DNA of 22,500 nucleotides from Cryptomeria japonica (GCF_030272615.1 NW_026728907.1:482501-505000); one strand, 5' to 3'; shown: positions 1-8,965, counted from the first letter of the stretch. Program-made: numbers and translations. The notes: generated from the letters alone by a model not told the origin.

Positions 1-370
1 GACTACCTCCAGGAACAATCGGGAACAAGACCGATTACAAGTCGTCGAGTCTGTTACTGGGCGAACACGAGATGCGCACAGGAAATCGATCAGCCCTCAC
101 AATGGCCCAAGGCCAGAGATCGGACTGCTACGATTTACCCCAACAATCATCGTGCCACTCTTCGCAGAGAGGTGATAGACGCCAACGAGCCCGCGCATAG
201 CAATCGAGGTGTAAAAAGGGCGTTGAAGGCAGGAAGCCTGGACGAAAGAGGCTACGAGGTCACCTCGAAGCGGTCTAAGAATCGGGCGCACTTGGGGCGA
301 CTACCAGTGCCAACCCCTTATCCCGCGGTGCGTCCGACACACAGAAATTTCCAAGGCGGCCAAGGAGCCT
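1..370. other. Left-edge spacer, decayed 188-bp-type sequence
   Basis: No gene or RNA is recognised here. From about 262 to 400 the sequence follows the 188-bp repeat found further right: CTTGGGGCGACTACCAGTG, then CCAACCCCTTATCCCGCG, then a CGCATAGCAATCGGGG block. It carries many substitutions. The first 260 bases do not align with the array by eye. If the minus-strand transcription model is right, this is deep in the 5' external transcribed spacer, more than 4.8 kb from the promoter. Short open frames here have no recognisable domain. Confidence 0.5.
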
Positions 371-665
371 CCCCGCATAGCAATCGGGGTGTGAGGTTAC
401 GGATGCAGCATTGATAGCAATCGAGGTGTGAGGCGAAGGATGCAGAAGTGAGAGCCGAGGGATGTAGCAGAGATAGCAATCGGGGTGTGTGATGCAGAAG
501 AGATAGCAATCGAGGTGTGCGGTGGGAAGGGCCCAGCAGCCAGAATGCATGAAGCGACGGATGAAGCAGTGATGACAACCGGGCTGTGAGGAGAGGAGGG
601 ATGCAGCCAAGAAAGCAATCAGGGCTCGAGGCAAGGGATGCATCAAGGATAGCAATCATGTTGTG
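371..665. repeat. Short degenerate tandem repeats (AGCAATCGGGGTGTG core)
   Basis: The words GATAGCAATCGGGGTGTG or GATAGCAATCGAGGTGTG recur at about 376, 413, 473 and 502. More diverged forms lie at about 571 (GATGACAACCGGGCTGTGAG), 612 and 650. Each is usually followed by GAGGCGAAGGATGCAG-like sequence. Spacing is irregular, roughly 30-60 bp. The core is the CGCATAGCAATCGGGGTGCGAGG part of the 188-bp unit, so this looks like a local expansion of one fragment of that unit. Confidence 0.6.
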
Positions 666-1011
666 AGGCGAGATTCCAAAGGCTAAACGTGAGAGGCTGC
701 AGGGTCGACTCAGAGAGGTCTATGCATGTGAGAGGCTGAAAGCAAGGTCGACTCGGAGCGGTCTATGCATCGGGCGCGCTTGGGGCGACTACCAGTGCCA
801 ACCCCTTATCCCGCGACGCGTCCGACAAAGAGAACGTTCCAAGGCGGCAGAGGAGGTTACCAGCCGAAGGATGCAGTAGCAATAACAGGTATAGTTCCGC
901 GGCGGCCGAGAAGACTCACCGCATAGGAATCGGGATGCGAGGCGAGGGATGCGGCGGGAAGGCCCCGACGGCTAAACGGAAGAGGCTGCAGGGCCGCCTC
1001 GGAATGGTCCA
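666..1011. repeat. Diverged 188-bp repeat remnants with a short internal duplication
   Basis: A GTGAGAGGCTG...GTCTATGCAT segment occurs twice in succession (about 690-729 and 729-770). It is followed by a diverged 188-type block (CTTGGGGCGACTACCAGTGCC at about 780). This is the degenerate left shoulder of the regular array. Edge degeneration is typical where unequal exchange homogenises the centre but not the ends. Confidence 0.55.
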
Positions 1012-4000
1012 AGCATCGGATGCGATTGGGACGACTACCAGTGCCAACCCCTTATCCCGCGATGCGTCCGATACACAGATAGTTCCAAGGCGGCCGAGGA
1101 GCCTCACCGCATATCAATCGGGGTGCGAGGCGAGGGATGGGGCGGGAAGGCCCCAACGGCTAGACGGAAGAGGCTTCAGGGCCACCTCGGAATGGTCCAA
1201 GCATCGGACGCGCTTGGGGCGACTGCCAGTGCCAACCCCTTATCCCGCGATGCGTCCGATACACAGATGGTTCCAAGGCGGCCGAGGAGCCTCACCGCAT
1301 AGCAATCGGGGGTGCGAGGCGAGGGATGGGGCGGGAAGGCCCCAACGGCTAGACGGAAGAGGCTTCAGGGCCGCCTAGGAATGGTCCAAGCATCGGACAC
1401 GCTTGGGGCGACTACCAGTGACAGCCCCCTATCCCGCGATGCGTCCGATACGAAGATGGTTCCAAGGCGGCCGAGGAGCCTCACCGCATAGCAATCGGGG
1501 TGCGAGGTGGGGGATGCGGCGAGATGGCCCCAACGGCTAGACGGAAGAGGCCACAGGGCCGCGTCGGAATAGTCCAAGCATCGGACGCGCTTGGGGCGAC
1601 TACCAGTGACAACCCCTTATCCCGCGATGCGTCCGATACGAAGATAGTTCCAAGGCGGCCGAGGAGCCTCACCGCATAGCAATCGGGGTGCGAGGTGGGG
1701 GATGCGGCGAGATGGCCCCAACGGCTAGACGGAAGAGGCTGCAGGGCCGCCTCGGAATAGTCCAAGCATCGGACGCGCTTGGGGCCACTACCAGTGACAA
1801 CCCCTTATCCCGCGATGCGTCCGATACGAAGATAGTTCCAAGGCGGCCGAAGAGCCTCACCGCATAGCAATCGGGGTGCGAGGTGGGGGATGCGGCGAGA
1901 TGGCCCCAACGGCTAGACGGAAGAGGCCACAGGGCCGCCTCGGAATAGTCCAAGCATCGGACGCGCTTGGGGCGACTACCAGTGACAACCCCTTATCCCG
2001 CGATGCGTCCGATACGAAGATAGTTCCCAGGCGGCCGAGGAGCCTCACCGCATAGCAATCGGGGTGCGAGGCGAGGGATGCGGCGAGATGGCCCCAAAGG
2101 CTAGACGGAAGAGGCTGCAGGGCTGCCTCGGAATAGTCCAAGCATCGGACGCGCTTGGGGCGACTACCACTGCCAACCCCTTATCCCGCGATGCGTCCGA
2201 TACACAGATAGTTCCGAGGCGGCCGAGGAGGTGGGGGATGCAGCGAGATGGCCCCAACGGCTAGACGGAAGAGGCTGCAGGGCCGCCTCGGAATAGTCCA
2301 AGCATCGGACGCGCTTGGGGCGACTACCAGTGACAACCCCTTATCCCGCGATGCGTCCGATACACAGATAGTTCCGAGGCGGCCAAGGAGCCTCACCGCA
2401 TAGCAATCGTGGTGCGAGGTGGGGGATGCGGCGAGATGGCCCCAACGGCTAGACGGAAGAGGCTGCAGGGCCGCCTCGGAATGGTCCAAGCATCGGATGC
2501 GCTTGGGGCGACTACCACTGCCAACCCCTTATCCCGCGATGCGTCCGATACACAGATAGTTCCAAGGCGGCCGAGGAGCCTCACAGCATAGCAATCAGGG
2601 TGCGAGGCGAGGGATGCGGCGAGAAAGCCCCAACGGCTAGAGGGAAGAGGCTTCAGGTCCGCCTCGGAATGGTCCAAGCATCGGACGCGCTTGGGGCGAC
2701 TACCAGTGACAACCCCTTATCCCGCGACGCGTCCGATACACAGATAGTTCCAAGGCGGCCGAGGAGCCTCACCGCATAGCAATCGGGGTGCGAGGCGAGG
2801 GATGCGGCGAGAAGGACCCAACGGCTACACGGAAGAGGCTTCGGGGCCGCCTCGGAATGGTCCAAGCATCGGACGCGCTTGGGGCGACTACCAGTGACAA
2901 CCCCTTATCCCGCGACGCGTCCGATACACAGATAGTTCCAAGGCGGCCGAGGAGCCTCACCGCATAGCAATCGGGGTGCGAGGCGAGGGATGCGGCGAGA
3001 AGGACCCAACGGCTAGACGGAAGAGGCTTCGGGGCCGCCTCGGAATGGTCCAAGCATCGGACGCGCTTGGGGCGACTACCAGTGACAACCCCTTATCCCG
3101 CGACGCGTCCGATACACAGATAGTTCCAAGGCGGCCGAGGAGCCTCACCGCATAGCAATCGGGGTGCGAGGCGAGGGATGCGGCGAGAAGGACCCAACGG
3201 CTAGACGGAAGAGGCTTCGGGTCCGCCTCGGAATGGTCCAAGCATCGGACGCGCTTGGGGCGACTACCAGTGACAACCCCTTATCCCGCGACGCGTCCGA
3301 TACACAGATAGTTCCAAGGCGGCCGAGGAGCCTCACCGCATAGCAATCGGGGTGCGAGGCGAGGGATGCGGCGAGAAGGACCCAACGGCTAGACGGAAGA
3401 GGCTTCGGGTCCGCCTCGGAATGGTCCAAGCATCGGACGCGCTTGGGGCGACTACCAGTGACAACCCCTTATCCCGCGACGCGTCCGATACACAGATAGT
3501 TCCAAGGCGGCCGAGGAGCCTCACCGCATAGCAATCGGGGTGCGAGGCGAGGGATGCGGCGAGAAGGACCCAACGGCTAGACGGAAGAGGCTTCGGGTCC
3601 GCCTCGGAATGGTCCAAGCATCGGACGCGCTTGGGGCGACTACCAGTGACAACCCCTTATCCCGCGACGCGTCCGATACACAGATAGTTCCGAGGCGGCC
3701 GAGGAGCCTCACCGCATAGCAATCGGGGTGCGAGGCGAAGGATGCGGCGAGAAGGACCCAACGGCTAGACGGAAGAGGCTTCGGGTCCGCCTCGGAATGG
3801 TCCAAGCATCGGACGCGCTTGGGGCGACTACCAGTGACAACCCCTTATCCCGCGACGCGTCCGATACACAGATAGTTCCAAGGCGGCCGAGGAGCCTCAC
3901 CGCATAGCAATCGGGGTGCGAGGCGAGGGATGCGGCGAGAAGGACCCAACGGCTAGACGGAAGAGGCTTCAGGGCCGCCTCGGAATGGTCCAAGCATCGA

Positions 4001-4862
4001 ACGCGCTTGGGGCGACTACCAGTGACAACCCCTTATCCCGCGACGCGTCCGATACACAGATAGTTCCGAGGCGGCCGAGGAGCCTCACCGCATAGCAATC
4101 GGGGTGCGAGGCGAGGGATGCGGCGAGAAGGACCCAACGGCTAGACGGAAGAGGCTTCAGGGCCGCCTCGGAATGGTCCAAGCATCGGACGCGCTTGGGG
4201 CGACTACCAGTGACAACCCCTTATCCCGCGACGCGTCCGATACACAGATAGTTCCGAGGCGGCCGAGGAGCCTCACCGCATAGCAATCGGGGTGCGAGGC
4301 GAGGGATGCGGCGAGAAGGACCCAACGGCTAGACGGAAGAGGCTTCAGGGCCGCCTCGGAATGGTCCAAGCATCGGACGCGCTTGGGGCGACTACCAATG
4401 ACAACCCCTTATCCCGCGACGCGTCCGATACACAGATAGTTCCGAGGCGGCCGAGGAGCCTCACCGCATAGCAATCGGGGTGCGAGGCGAGGGATGCGGC
4501 GAGAAGGACCCAACGGCTAGATGGAAGAGGCTTCAGGGCCGCCTCGGAATGGTCCAAGCATCGGACGCGCTTGGGGCGACTACCAGTGACAACCCCTTAT
4601 CCCGCGACGCGTCCGATACACAGATAGTTCCGAGGCGGCCGAGGAGCCTCACCGCATAGCAATCGGGGTGCGAGGCGAGGGATGCGGCGAGAAGGACCCA
4701 ACGGCTAGACGGAAGAGGCTTCAGGGCCGCCTCGGAATGGTCCAAGCATCGGACGCGCTTGGGGCGACTACCGTTGCCAACCCCTTATCCCGCGATGCGT
4801 CTGATACACAGATAGTTCCGAGGCGGCCGAGGAGCCTCACCGCATAGCAATCGGGTTGCGAG
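1012..4862. repeat. 188-bp tandem array, about 20.6 copies
   Basis: The GGTCCAAGCATCGGACGCG word recurs with its CCAA ending at 1012, 1200, 1389, 1577, 1765, 1953, 2141, 2301, 2489, 2677 and then every 188 bp to 4745. One unit is 189 bp (an extra G near 1310). The unit 2141-2301 is 160 bp because it lacks the 28-bp AGCCTCACCGCATAGCAATC segment. Sequence variants come in blocks: GATGCGTCC in the left copies and GACGCGTCC in most right copies; CTTCGGGTCCGCC in copies ending about 3241-3805; CTTCAGGGCCGCC from 3993 on. Every unit gives an open frame of about 94 codons on the minus strand, but 188 is not a multiple of 3, so no continuous protein results. Inferred role: subrepeats in the 5' external transcribed spacer of 35S rDNA. 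Confidence 0.93.
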
Positions 4863-5102
4863 GCAGATTATTGGGAAGGGAACCCCCTGGGATGCGGCTC
4901 AAGCAGTGCCCAAAGGGACTGGAATGCGGAATCACATCGAGAGACCCAAATGCTATACGAGGGCTCAAATCGAATTATCGATTTGGCCACGACATGGACG
5001 CATCGGAACGACTACCTTTGCCGAACCACTCGCAATTGCATCCATACCGAAACCAATAGACATTTCCGTTAGAGCCCTCGCATAGCATTCGGGAATCTCG
5101 CA
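4863..5102. other. Transition segment with one diverged 188-like module
   Basis: The regular array stops near 4862. From about 4943 the words GACCCAAATGCTA, GAGGGCTC, GGCCACGAC, CGACTACCTTTGCCGAACC and CGCATAGCATTCGGG follow in the same order as in a 188-bp unit (GACCCAACGGCTAG, GAGGCTTC, GGCCGCCTCGG, CGACTACCAGTGACAACCCC, CGCATAGCAATCGGGG), but strongly diverged. It directly precedes the inverted repeat and putative promoter at 5103-5240. No gene is seen. Confidence 0.6.
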
Positions 5103-5192
5103 TGCCCCTCTAAATCGACCAATGCTGGCGCTCAATGAAAATCCGAGCGCTACCACCGTTCGAGCGCCAGCATTGGTCGAGTTAGAGGGGCA
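5103..5192 (-). repeat. Inverted repeat (31-bp arms) next to promoter block 1
   Basis: Arms 5103-5133 and 5162-5192 are complementary with one mismatch, and the innermost 19 bp (5115-5133 with 5162-5180) pair perfectly. The loop is 28 bases. On the minus strand it would lie at about +32 to +121 from the start site implied by the TATATA block at 5224. It could therefore form a strong hairpin near the 5' end of a pre-rRNA. Equivalent, weaker inverted repeats sit at the same offset from the next two promoter blocks. Confidence 0.85.
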
Positions 5193-5215
5193 CGGGGGAG
5201 AATGCTCCAGTCAAC

Positions 5216-5240
5216 ACCTCCCCTATATAAGTTATTTGTC
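5216..5240 (-). promoter_or_regulatory. Putative Pol I promoter core 1 (best gene-promoter candidate)
   Basis: On the minus strand the block reads TTATATAGGGGAGGTGTTG, centred on the TATATA at 5224-5229. Known plant RNA polymerase I start sites have TATATA (or a close variant) running straight into a G tract, with initiation at the last A or first G; this block fits well. It is the leftmost of 13 copies. Nothing like it lies further left, so on the minus strand it is the last promoter before the rRNA genes. That makes it the natural gene promoter, with the others as spacer promoters. Upstream on the minus strand is the conserved GACAAATAACT. The alternative is a Pol II TATA box on the + strand (TATATAAG). 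No rRNA gene is in view to confirm the assignment. Confidence 0.6.
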
Positions 5241-5588
5241 CGATTCTCGCACAACCGTAGTCTGCCTCGTCGAATCAAACAACGGTCCCAGATTCCGACT
5301 TCCGTTCCGTAGAGACCCAAAAGCTAGATGGAGGCTCGCAAGAAAGAGAGTCGGCGCATAGCAATCGGGTTTCTCGAACGTTTAGGGACCGAGCTCACTT
5401 GCGGATAGGGCAAAATCCGCCAAGCAACCCAAAAGCTAGACGGGGGCTCGAATCGAATCGCCTAGGCGGCCACAACAACGACGTGTTGGATCGACTACCA
5501 GTGCCAAACCATTCAGCAAGACTAGTCTGTGTCGAGGCCGGATAGAGATTCTCAGAGAGCGCCCGCATAGCATTTAGGAGACCTGCCG
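5241..5588. repeat. Promoter-proximal unit 2, body
   Basis: This fills the gap between promoter cores 1 and 2 (490 bp apart). It contains a partial 188-like piece at about 5312-5370 (GACCCAAAAGCTAGATGGAGG, then CGCATAGCAATCGGG). A fuller one runs from 5426 to about 5580 (AACCCAAAAGCTAGACGG, GGCGGCCAC, GACTACCAGTGCCAAACC, CGCATAGCATTTAGGAG). These modules lie to the left of the inverted repeat and promoter, as in units 1 and 3. Confidence 0.6.
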
Positions 5589-5682
5589 CGTCCCTCACAC
5601 TCGACAAATGGTGGTGCACGTTTATAAATCCGAGCGATCCCAACCCTTTCAAGCACCAACATCGGTCGAGATAGAGGGGCAC
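5589..5682 (-). repeat. Inverted repeat next to promoter block 2
   Basis: Arms 5589-5618 and 5651-5682 are imperfectly complementary. The best-paired parts are 5601-5605 with 5665-5669 and 5612-5617 with 5653-5658. It starts 32 bp from the TATATA at 5714, the same offset as in unit 1. Position 5615 pairs with 5655 as T:A where unit 1 has C:G. Confidence 0.65.
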
Positions 5683-5705
5683 GGAGGGGGCTGCGTGAGA
5701 CAACA

Positions 5706-5730
5706 CAGTCCCCTATATAAGTTATTTGTC
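5706..5730 (-). promoter_or_regulatory. Putative Pol I promoter core 2
   Basis: The minus strand reads TTATATAGGGGACTGTG, with TATATA at 5714-5719. It differs from the other copies just after the G run (GGGGACTG instead of GGGGAGGTG). It lies 490 bp from core 1 and 441 bp from core 3. It keeps the upstream GACAAATAAC and the downstream inverted repeat. Confidence 0.5.
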
Positions 5731-6028
5731 CGATTCTCACACATCCGAAGAATGGTCATCAAATCGGACAACAGCCCAAACTTCCGACTTCCGTCCCAGA
5801 AAGCCCAAGAGCTATCTAAAACGTTCATGGCCGGAACTCGATCGCGGCTATACCAGTCCGCCAAGCAACCCAAAAGCTAGACTGGAGCTCTAGTCGAATC
5901 ACCTCTGTGGCCATTGCAAGGACGTGTTGGAGCGACTACCATTGCCGAACCATTCCGCAGGTCGAGTCCATACCAAGGCCGCATAGAGATTCACGATGAG
6001 CTCCTGCATAGCAATCAGGAGACTTGCC
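5731..6028. repeat. Promoter-proximal unit 3, body
   Basis: This contains AGCCCAAGAGCTATCT (about 5800) and a second module from 5867 to about 6020: AACCCAAAAGCTAGACTGG, GTGGCCATTGC, CGACTACCATTGCCGAACC, GCATAGCAATCAGGAG. The order matches the 188-bp unit and units 1 and 2. No gene is seen. Confidence 0.6.
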
Positions 6029-6123
6029 GTGTCCATCACAATCGATAAATCCTGGTGCAAGATTTTTGCATCCGAGCGCTCCAACCAGTCGAGCACCAGC
6101 ATCAATCGACATAAACGGGCACG
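6029..6123 (-). repeat. Inverted repeat next to promoter block 3
   Basis: Arms 6029-6058 and 6093-6123 are imperfectly complementary. 6052-6058 pairs fully with 6093-6099, and 6042-6046 pairs with 6105-6109. It starts 32 bp from the TATATA at 6155. Two pairs (6056:6095 and 6046:6105) are T:A where unit 1 has C:G (5129:5166 and 5119:5176). Confidence 0.7.
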
Positions 6124-6146
6124 GGGGGAGGATGCTCGAGAACACT

Positions 6147-6171
6147 ACCTCCCCTATATAAGTTATTTGTC
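6147..6171 (-). promoter_or_regulatory. Putative Pol I promoter core 3
   Basis: The minus strand reads TTATATAGGGGAGGTAGTG, with TATATA at 6155-6160. It is the last copy with a downstream inverted repeat. To its right (upstream on the minus strand) begin the short 50-58 bp repeats. Confidence 0.52.
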
Positions 6172-6189
6172 CGATTCTCAAGCAGCCGA

Positions 6190-6600
6190 AGTCTGGTCAT
6201 CGAATCGGGTCAAAGACCACAACTTCCGACTTTACCCACAATGCAAGTCATCGAATCGAACATCGGCCCCCGAGTCGGACTCCATGCGTATGTCAGGTCA
6301 TCGGACCCAAATTCCGCCTTCCTGCGCATGGCGGGCCATCAATATCAACTCGGTCATCGGACCCAAACTCCGCCTTTTTGCGTATGGCACGCCTTCAAAT
6401 CGGTCATCGGACCCAAATTCCGCCTTCCTGTGCATGGCGGGCCATCAACATCAACTCGGTCATCGGACCCAAATTCCGCCTTTCTGCGCATGGCACGCCA
6501 TCAACTCGGTCATCGGACCCAAATTCCGCCTTCCTGCGCATGGCAGGTCATCGGACACAAATTCAGACCTCGCCAATATGCCTACGTATCGAATCGGTCA
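6190..6600. repeat. Short repeats of 50-58 bp (TCATCGGACCCAAATTCCGCC)
   Basis: The word TCATCGGACCCAAATTCCGCC, or close variants, begins at about 6299, 6353, 6402, 6460, 6511 and 6547, usually followed by TTCCTGCGCATGGC and CATCAACTCGG. The same word also occurs inside the 311-bp units to the right. On the minus strand these repeats lie just upstream of core 3, where plant rDNA spacers often carry short repeats. Open frames of more than 200 codons through here only reflect stop-poor repeats. Confidence 0.75.
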
Positions 6601-6691
6601 TCGGACCCAACTTCCGACTTCATCCATACTGTAGGGTCTTTGAGGTTGGCGCGGTGCGCTCAACCCAGGGAGTCGACCCATCGAAGCATAC

Positions 6692-6716
6692 ACCTCCCCT
6701 ATATAAGCTATTTGTC
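6692..6716 (-). promoter_or_regulatory. Putative Pol I spacer promoter core 4
   Basis: TATATA at 6700-6705; the minus strand reads CTTATATAGGGGAGGTGTA. First copy of the 311-bp array, 545 bp from core 3. There is no hairpin-forming repeat at the 32-bp offset; GTCGACCCATCGAAG takes its place. Confidence 0.5.
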
Positions 6717-7002
6717 CGATTCCCACACCTGTGTAGTTTGCACCTCTGACCAGGACATCGACCCCAACTTCCGAACTCGACTGCAACGACGGCACCAGCG
6801 CCTTGGTGCGCACCTTGCGACGCACAGTCCCAACATTCGCCTTCCTGCACATGGCAGGTCATCGGACCCAAATTCCGACCTCGCGAGTATGCCTACATAT
6901 CGAATCGGTCATCGGACCCAACTTCCGACTTCATCCATACCGTAGGGTCTTTGAGGTTGGCGCGGTGCGCTCAACCCGGGGAGTCGACCCAACGAAGCAT
7001 AC

Positions 7003-7027
7003 ACCTCCCCTATATAAGCTATTTGTC
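7003..7027 (-). promoter_or_regulatory. Putative Pol I spacer promoter core 5
   Basis: TATATA at 7011-7016; second copy in the 311-bp array. The flanks match core 4 apart from a few substitutions (CGGGGAGTCGACCCAACG). Confidence 0.5.
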
Positions 7028-7313
7028 CGATTCCCACACCTGTGTAGTTTGCACCTCCGATCAAGACATCGACCCCAACTTCCGAACTCGCCTCCAACGA
7101 CCGAACCAGCGCCTTGGTGCGCACCTTGCAACGCACAGTGCCAACATTCGCCTTCCTGCACGTGGCAGGTCATCGGACCCAAATTCCGACCTCGCGAGTA
7201 TGCCTACATATCGAATCGGTCATCGGACCCAACTTCCGACTTCATCCATACCGTAGGGTCTTTGAGGTTGGCGCGGTGCGCTCAACCCGGGGAGTCGACC
7301 CAACGAAGCATAC

Positions 7314-7338
7314 ACCTCCCCTATATAAGCTATTTGTC
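7314..7338 (-). promoter_or_regulatory. Putative Pol I spacer promoter core 6
   Basis: TATATA at 7322-7327; third copy in the 311-bp array, with its core identical to core 5. Confidence 0.5.
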
Positions 7339-7624
7339 CGATTCCCACACCTGTGTAGCTTGCACCTCCGATCAGGACATCGACCCCAACTTCCGAACTC
7401 GACTAAAAAGACCGCACCAGCGCCTTGGTGTGCACCTTGCAACGCACAGTGTCAACATTCGCCTTCCTGCACATGGCAGGTCATCGGACCCAAATTCCGA
7501 CCTCATGAGCATACCTACTAATCGAATCGGTCATCGGACCCAACTTCCGACTTCATCCATACCGTAGGGTCTTTGAGGTTGGCGCGGTGCGCTCAACCTG
7601 GGGAGTCGACCCATCGAAGCATAC

Positions 7625-7649
7625 ACCTCCCCTATATAAGCTATTTGTC
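7625..7649 (-). promoter_or_regulatory. Putative Pol I spacer promoter core 7
   Basis: TATATA at 7633-7638; last copy at 311-bp spacing. Its unit is cut by the 52-bp minisatellite about 115 bp to the right, so the next core is 845 bp away. Confidence 0.5.
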
Positions 7650-7750
7650 CGATTCCGACACCTGTGTAGTTTGCACCTCCGCTCAGGACATCGACCCCAA
7701 CTTCCGAACTCGCCTGCAACGACCGAACCAGCGCCTTGGTGCGCACCAAA

Positions 7751-8340
7751 AGTGCGCACTTTTGGAGGGCACTTTTCTGCGCTCCAAAGGTGCGCACTTT
7801 TGGAGGGCACTTTTTGGAGGGCACTTTTCTGCGCTCCAAAGGTGCGCACTTTTGGAGGGCACTTTTTGGAGGGCACTTTTCTGCGCTCCAAAGGTGCGCA
7901 CTTTTGGAGGGCACTTTTTGGAGGGCACTTTTCTGCGCTCCAAAGGTGCGCACTTTTGGAGGGCACTTTTTGGAGGGCACTTTTCTGCGCTCCAAAGGTG
8001 CGCACTTTTGGAGGGCACTTTTTGGAGGGCACTTTTCTGCGCTCCAAAGGTGCGCACTTTTGGAGGGCACTTTTTGGAGGGCACTTTTCTGCGCTCCAAA
8101 GGTGCGCACTTTTGGAGGGCACTTTTTGGAGGGCACTTTTCTGCGCTCCAAAGGTGCGCACTTTTGGAGGGCACTTTTTGGAGGGCACTTTTCTGCGCTC
8201 CAAAGGTGCGCACTTTTGGAGGGCACTTTTTGGAGGGCACTTTTCTGCGCTCCAAAGGTGCGCACTTTTGGAGGGCACTTTTGTGCACTCCAAAGGTGCG
8301 CACTTTTGGAGGGCACTTTTCCTGTGCTCCAAAGGTGCAC
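7751..8340. repeat. 52-bp minisatellite, 9 apparently identical copies plus short edge units
   Basis: GGTGCGCAC starts at 7789, 7841, 7893, 7945, 7997, 8049, 8101, 8153, 8205 and 8257, exactly 52 bp apart. Each unit is GGTGCGCACTTTTGGAGGG, then CACTTTTTGGAGGGCACTTT, then TCTGCGCTCCAAA. Units of 38-39 bp that lack one of the two GGAGGGCACTTTT copies flank it (7751-7788, 8257-8294, 8295-8333). It sits inside a 311-type unit, right after GCGCCTTGGTGCGCACC. Because 52 is not a multiple of 3, all frames on both strands stay open and give false repetitive proteins. Confidence 0.95.
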
Positions 8341-8469
8341 ACCTAGGTGAGCACCTTCGACCACACCTTGTAGCACACCAAACTCTGACTTTCGACTTCA
8401 TCCGCAATGCAGGGTCTTTGAGGTTGGCGCAATGCGCACAACCAGGGGAGTCGACCCATCAAACCCAAC

Positions 8470-8494
8470 ACCTCCCCTATATAAGCTATTTGTC
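8470..8494 (-). promoter_or_regulatory. Putative Pol I spacer promoter core 8
   Basis: TATATA at 8478-8483; first copy of the 157-bp array. The minus strand reads CTTATATAGGGGAGGTGTT, and the upstream element is ATCAGACAAATAG (a T for C in TTTGTCTGATT on the + strand). Confidence 0.48.
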
Positions 8495-8626
8495 TGATTC
8501 TCATACATGCGTAGCCTGCAGGAGCAATTAGGACATCGACCCCAACTTTCGGCTTCTAAACGAAAACAAGGTCTTTGAGGTTGGTGTAATGCGAACAACT
8601 AGGGGAGTCAACCCATCAAACCCAAC

Positions 8627-8651
8627 ACCTCCCCTATATAAGCTATTTGTC
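8627..8651 (-). promoter_or_regulatory. Putative Pol I spacer promoter core 9
   Basis: TATATA at 8635-8640, 157 bp from core 8, with an identical core. Confidence 0.48.
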
Positions 8652-8783
8652 TGATTCTCATACATGTGTAGTCTACAGGAGCAATTAGGACATCGACCCC
8701 AACTTTTGACTTCTTAACGAAAACAAGGTCTTTGAGGTTGACGTAATGCGCACAACCAGGGGAGTCGACCCATCAAACCCAAC

Positions 8784-8808
8784 ACCTCCCCTATATAAGC
8801 TATTTGTC
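8784..8808 (-). promoter_or_regulatory. Putative Pol I spacer promoter core 10
   Basis: TATATA at 8792-8797, 157 bp from core 9. It has TTTGTCCGATT like the 311-bp family. Confidence 0.48.
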
Positions 8809-8940
8809 CGATTCTCATACATGTGTAGCCTGCAGGAGCCATTAGGACATTGACCCCAACTTTTGACTTCTTAACGAAAACAAGGTCTTTGAGGTTGGCG
8901 TAATGCGCACAACCAAGGGAGTTGACCCATCAAACCCAAC

Positions 8941-8965
8941 ACCTCCCCTATATAAGCTATTTGTC
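8941..8965 (-). promoter_or_regulatory. Putative Pol I spacer promoter core 11
   Basis: TATATA at 8949-8954, 157 bp from core 10. The unit to its right carries the 63-bp expansion. Confidence 0.48.

Larger units (their letters stand above)
6601..7750. repeat. 311-bp tandem array, about 3.7 copies
   Basis: Each unit contains, in order: CGGTCATCGGACCCAACTTCCGAC, TAGGGTCTTTGAGGTTGGCG, GGGGAGTCGACCCA, the TATATA block, CATCGACCCCAACTTCCGAACTCG, GCGCCTTGGTG(C/T)GCACC and CATTCGCCTTCCTGCAC. TATATA positions 6700, 7011, 7322 and 7633 are exactly 311 bp apart. The copies are highly similar, which suggests recent homogenisation. Half of the unit (GTCTTTGAGG to CATCGACCCCAAC) is the same as the 157-bp unit at 8390-9400. 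Confidence 0.9.

Noticed and set aside
1365-4745. A family of 70-94 codon minus-strand frames (MDHSEA...)
   Set aside because: One per 188-bp unit, each shifted in frame from the next, with starts at arbitrary positions. They are a product of the tandem repeat, not a gene family.
1012-4862. 188-bp array as a centromeric satellite
   Set aside because: Unit length is satellite-like, but the unit is co-linear with the promoter-proximal modules at 4943-6020, so a rDNA spacer origin is the simpler explanation.
7751-8340. CRISPR-like regular array
   Set aside because: There are no variable spacers between repeats; the whole 52-bp unit is identical. The 5S genes show a plant nuclear context.
7531-8531. 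Open frames of 204-314 codons through the minisatellite
   Set aside because: The 52-bp unit has no stop in any frame and is not a multiple of 3, so all frames on both strands stay open with the same peptides rotated. No start context or domain is visible.
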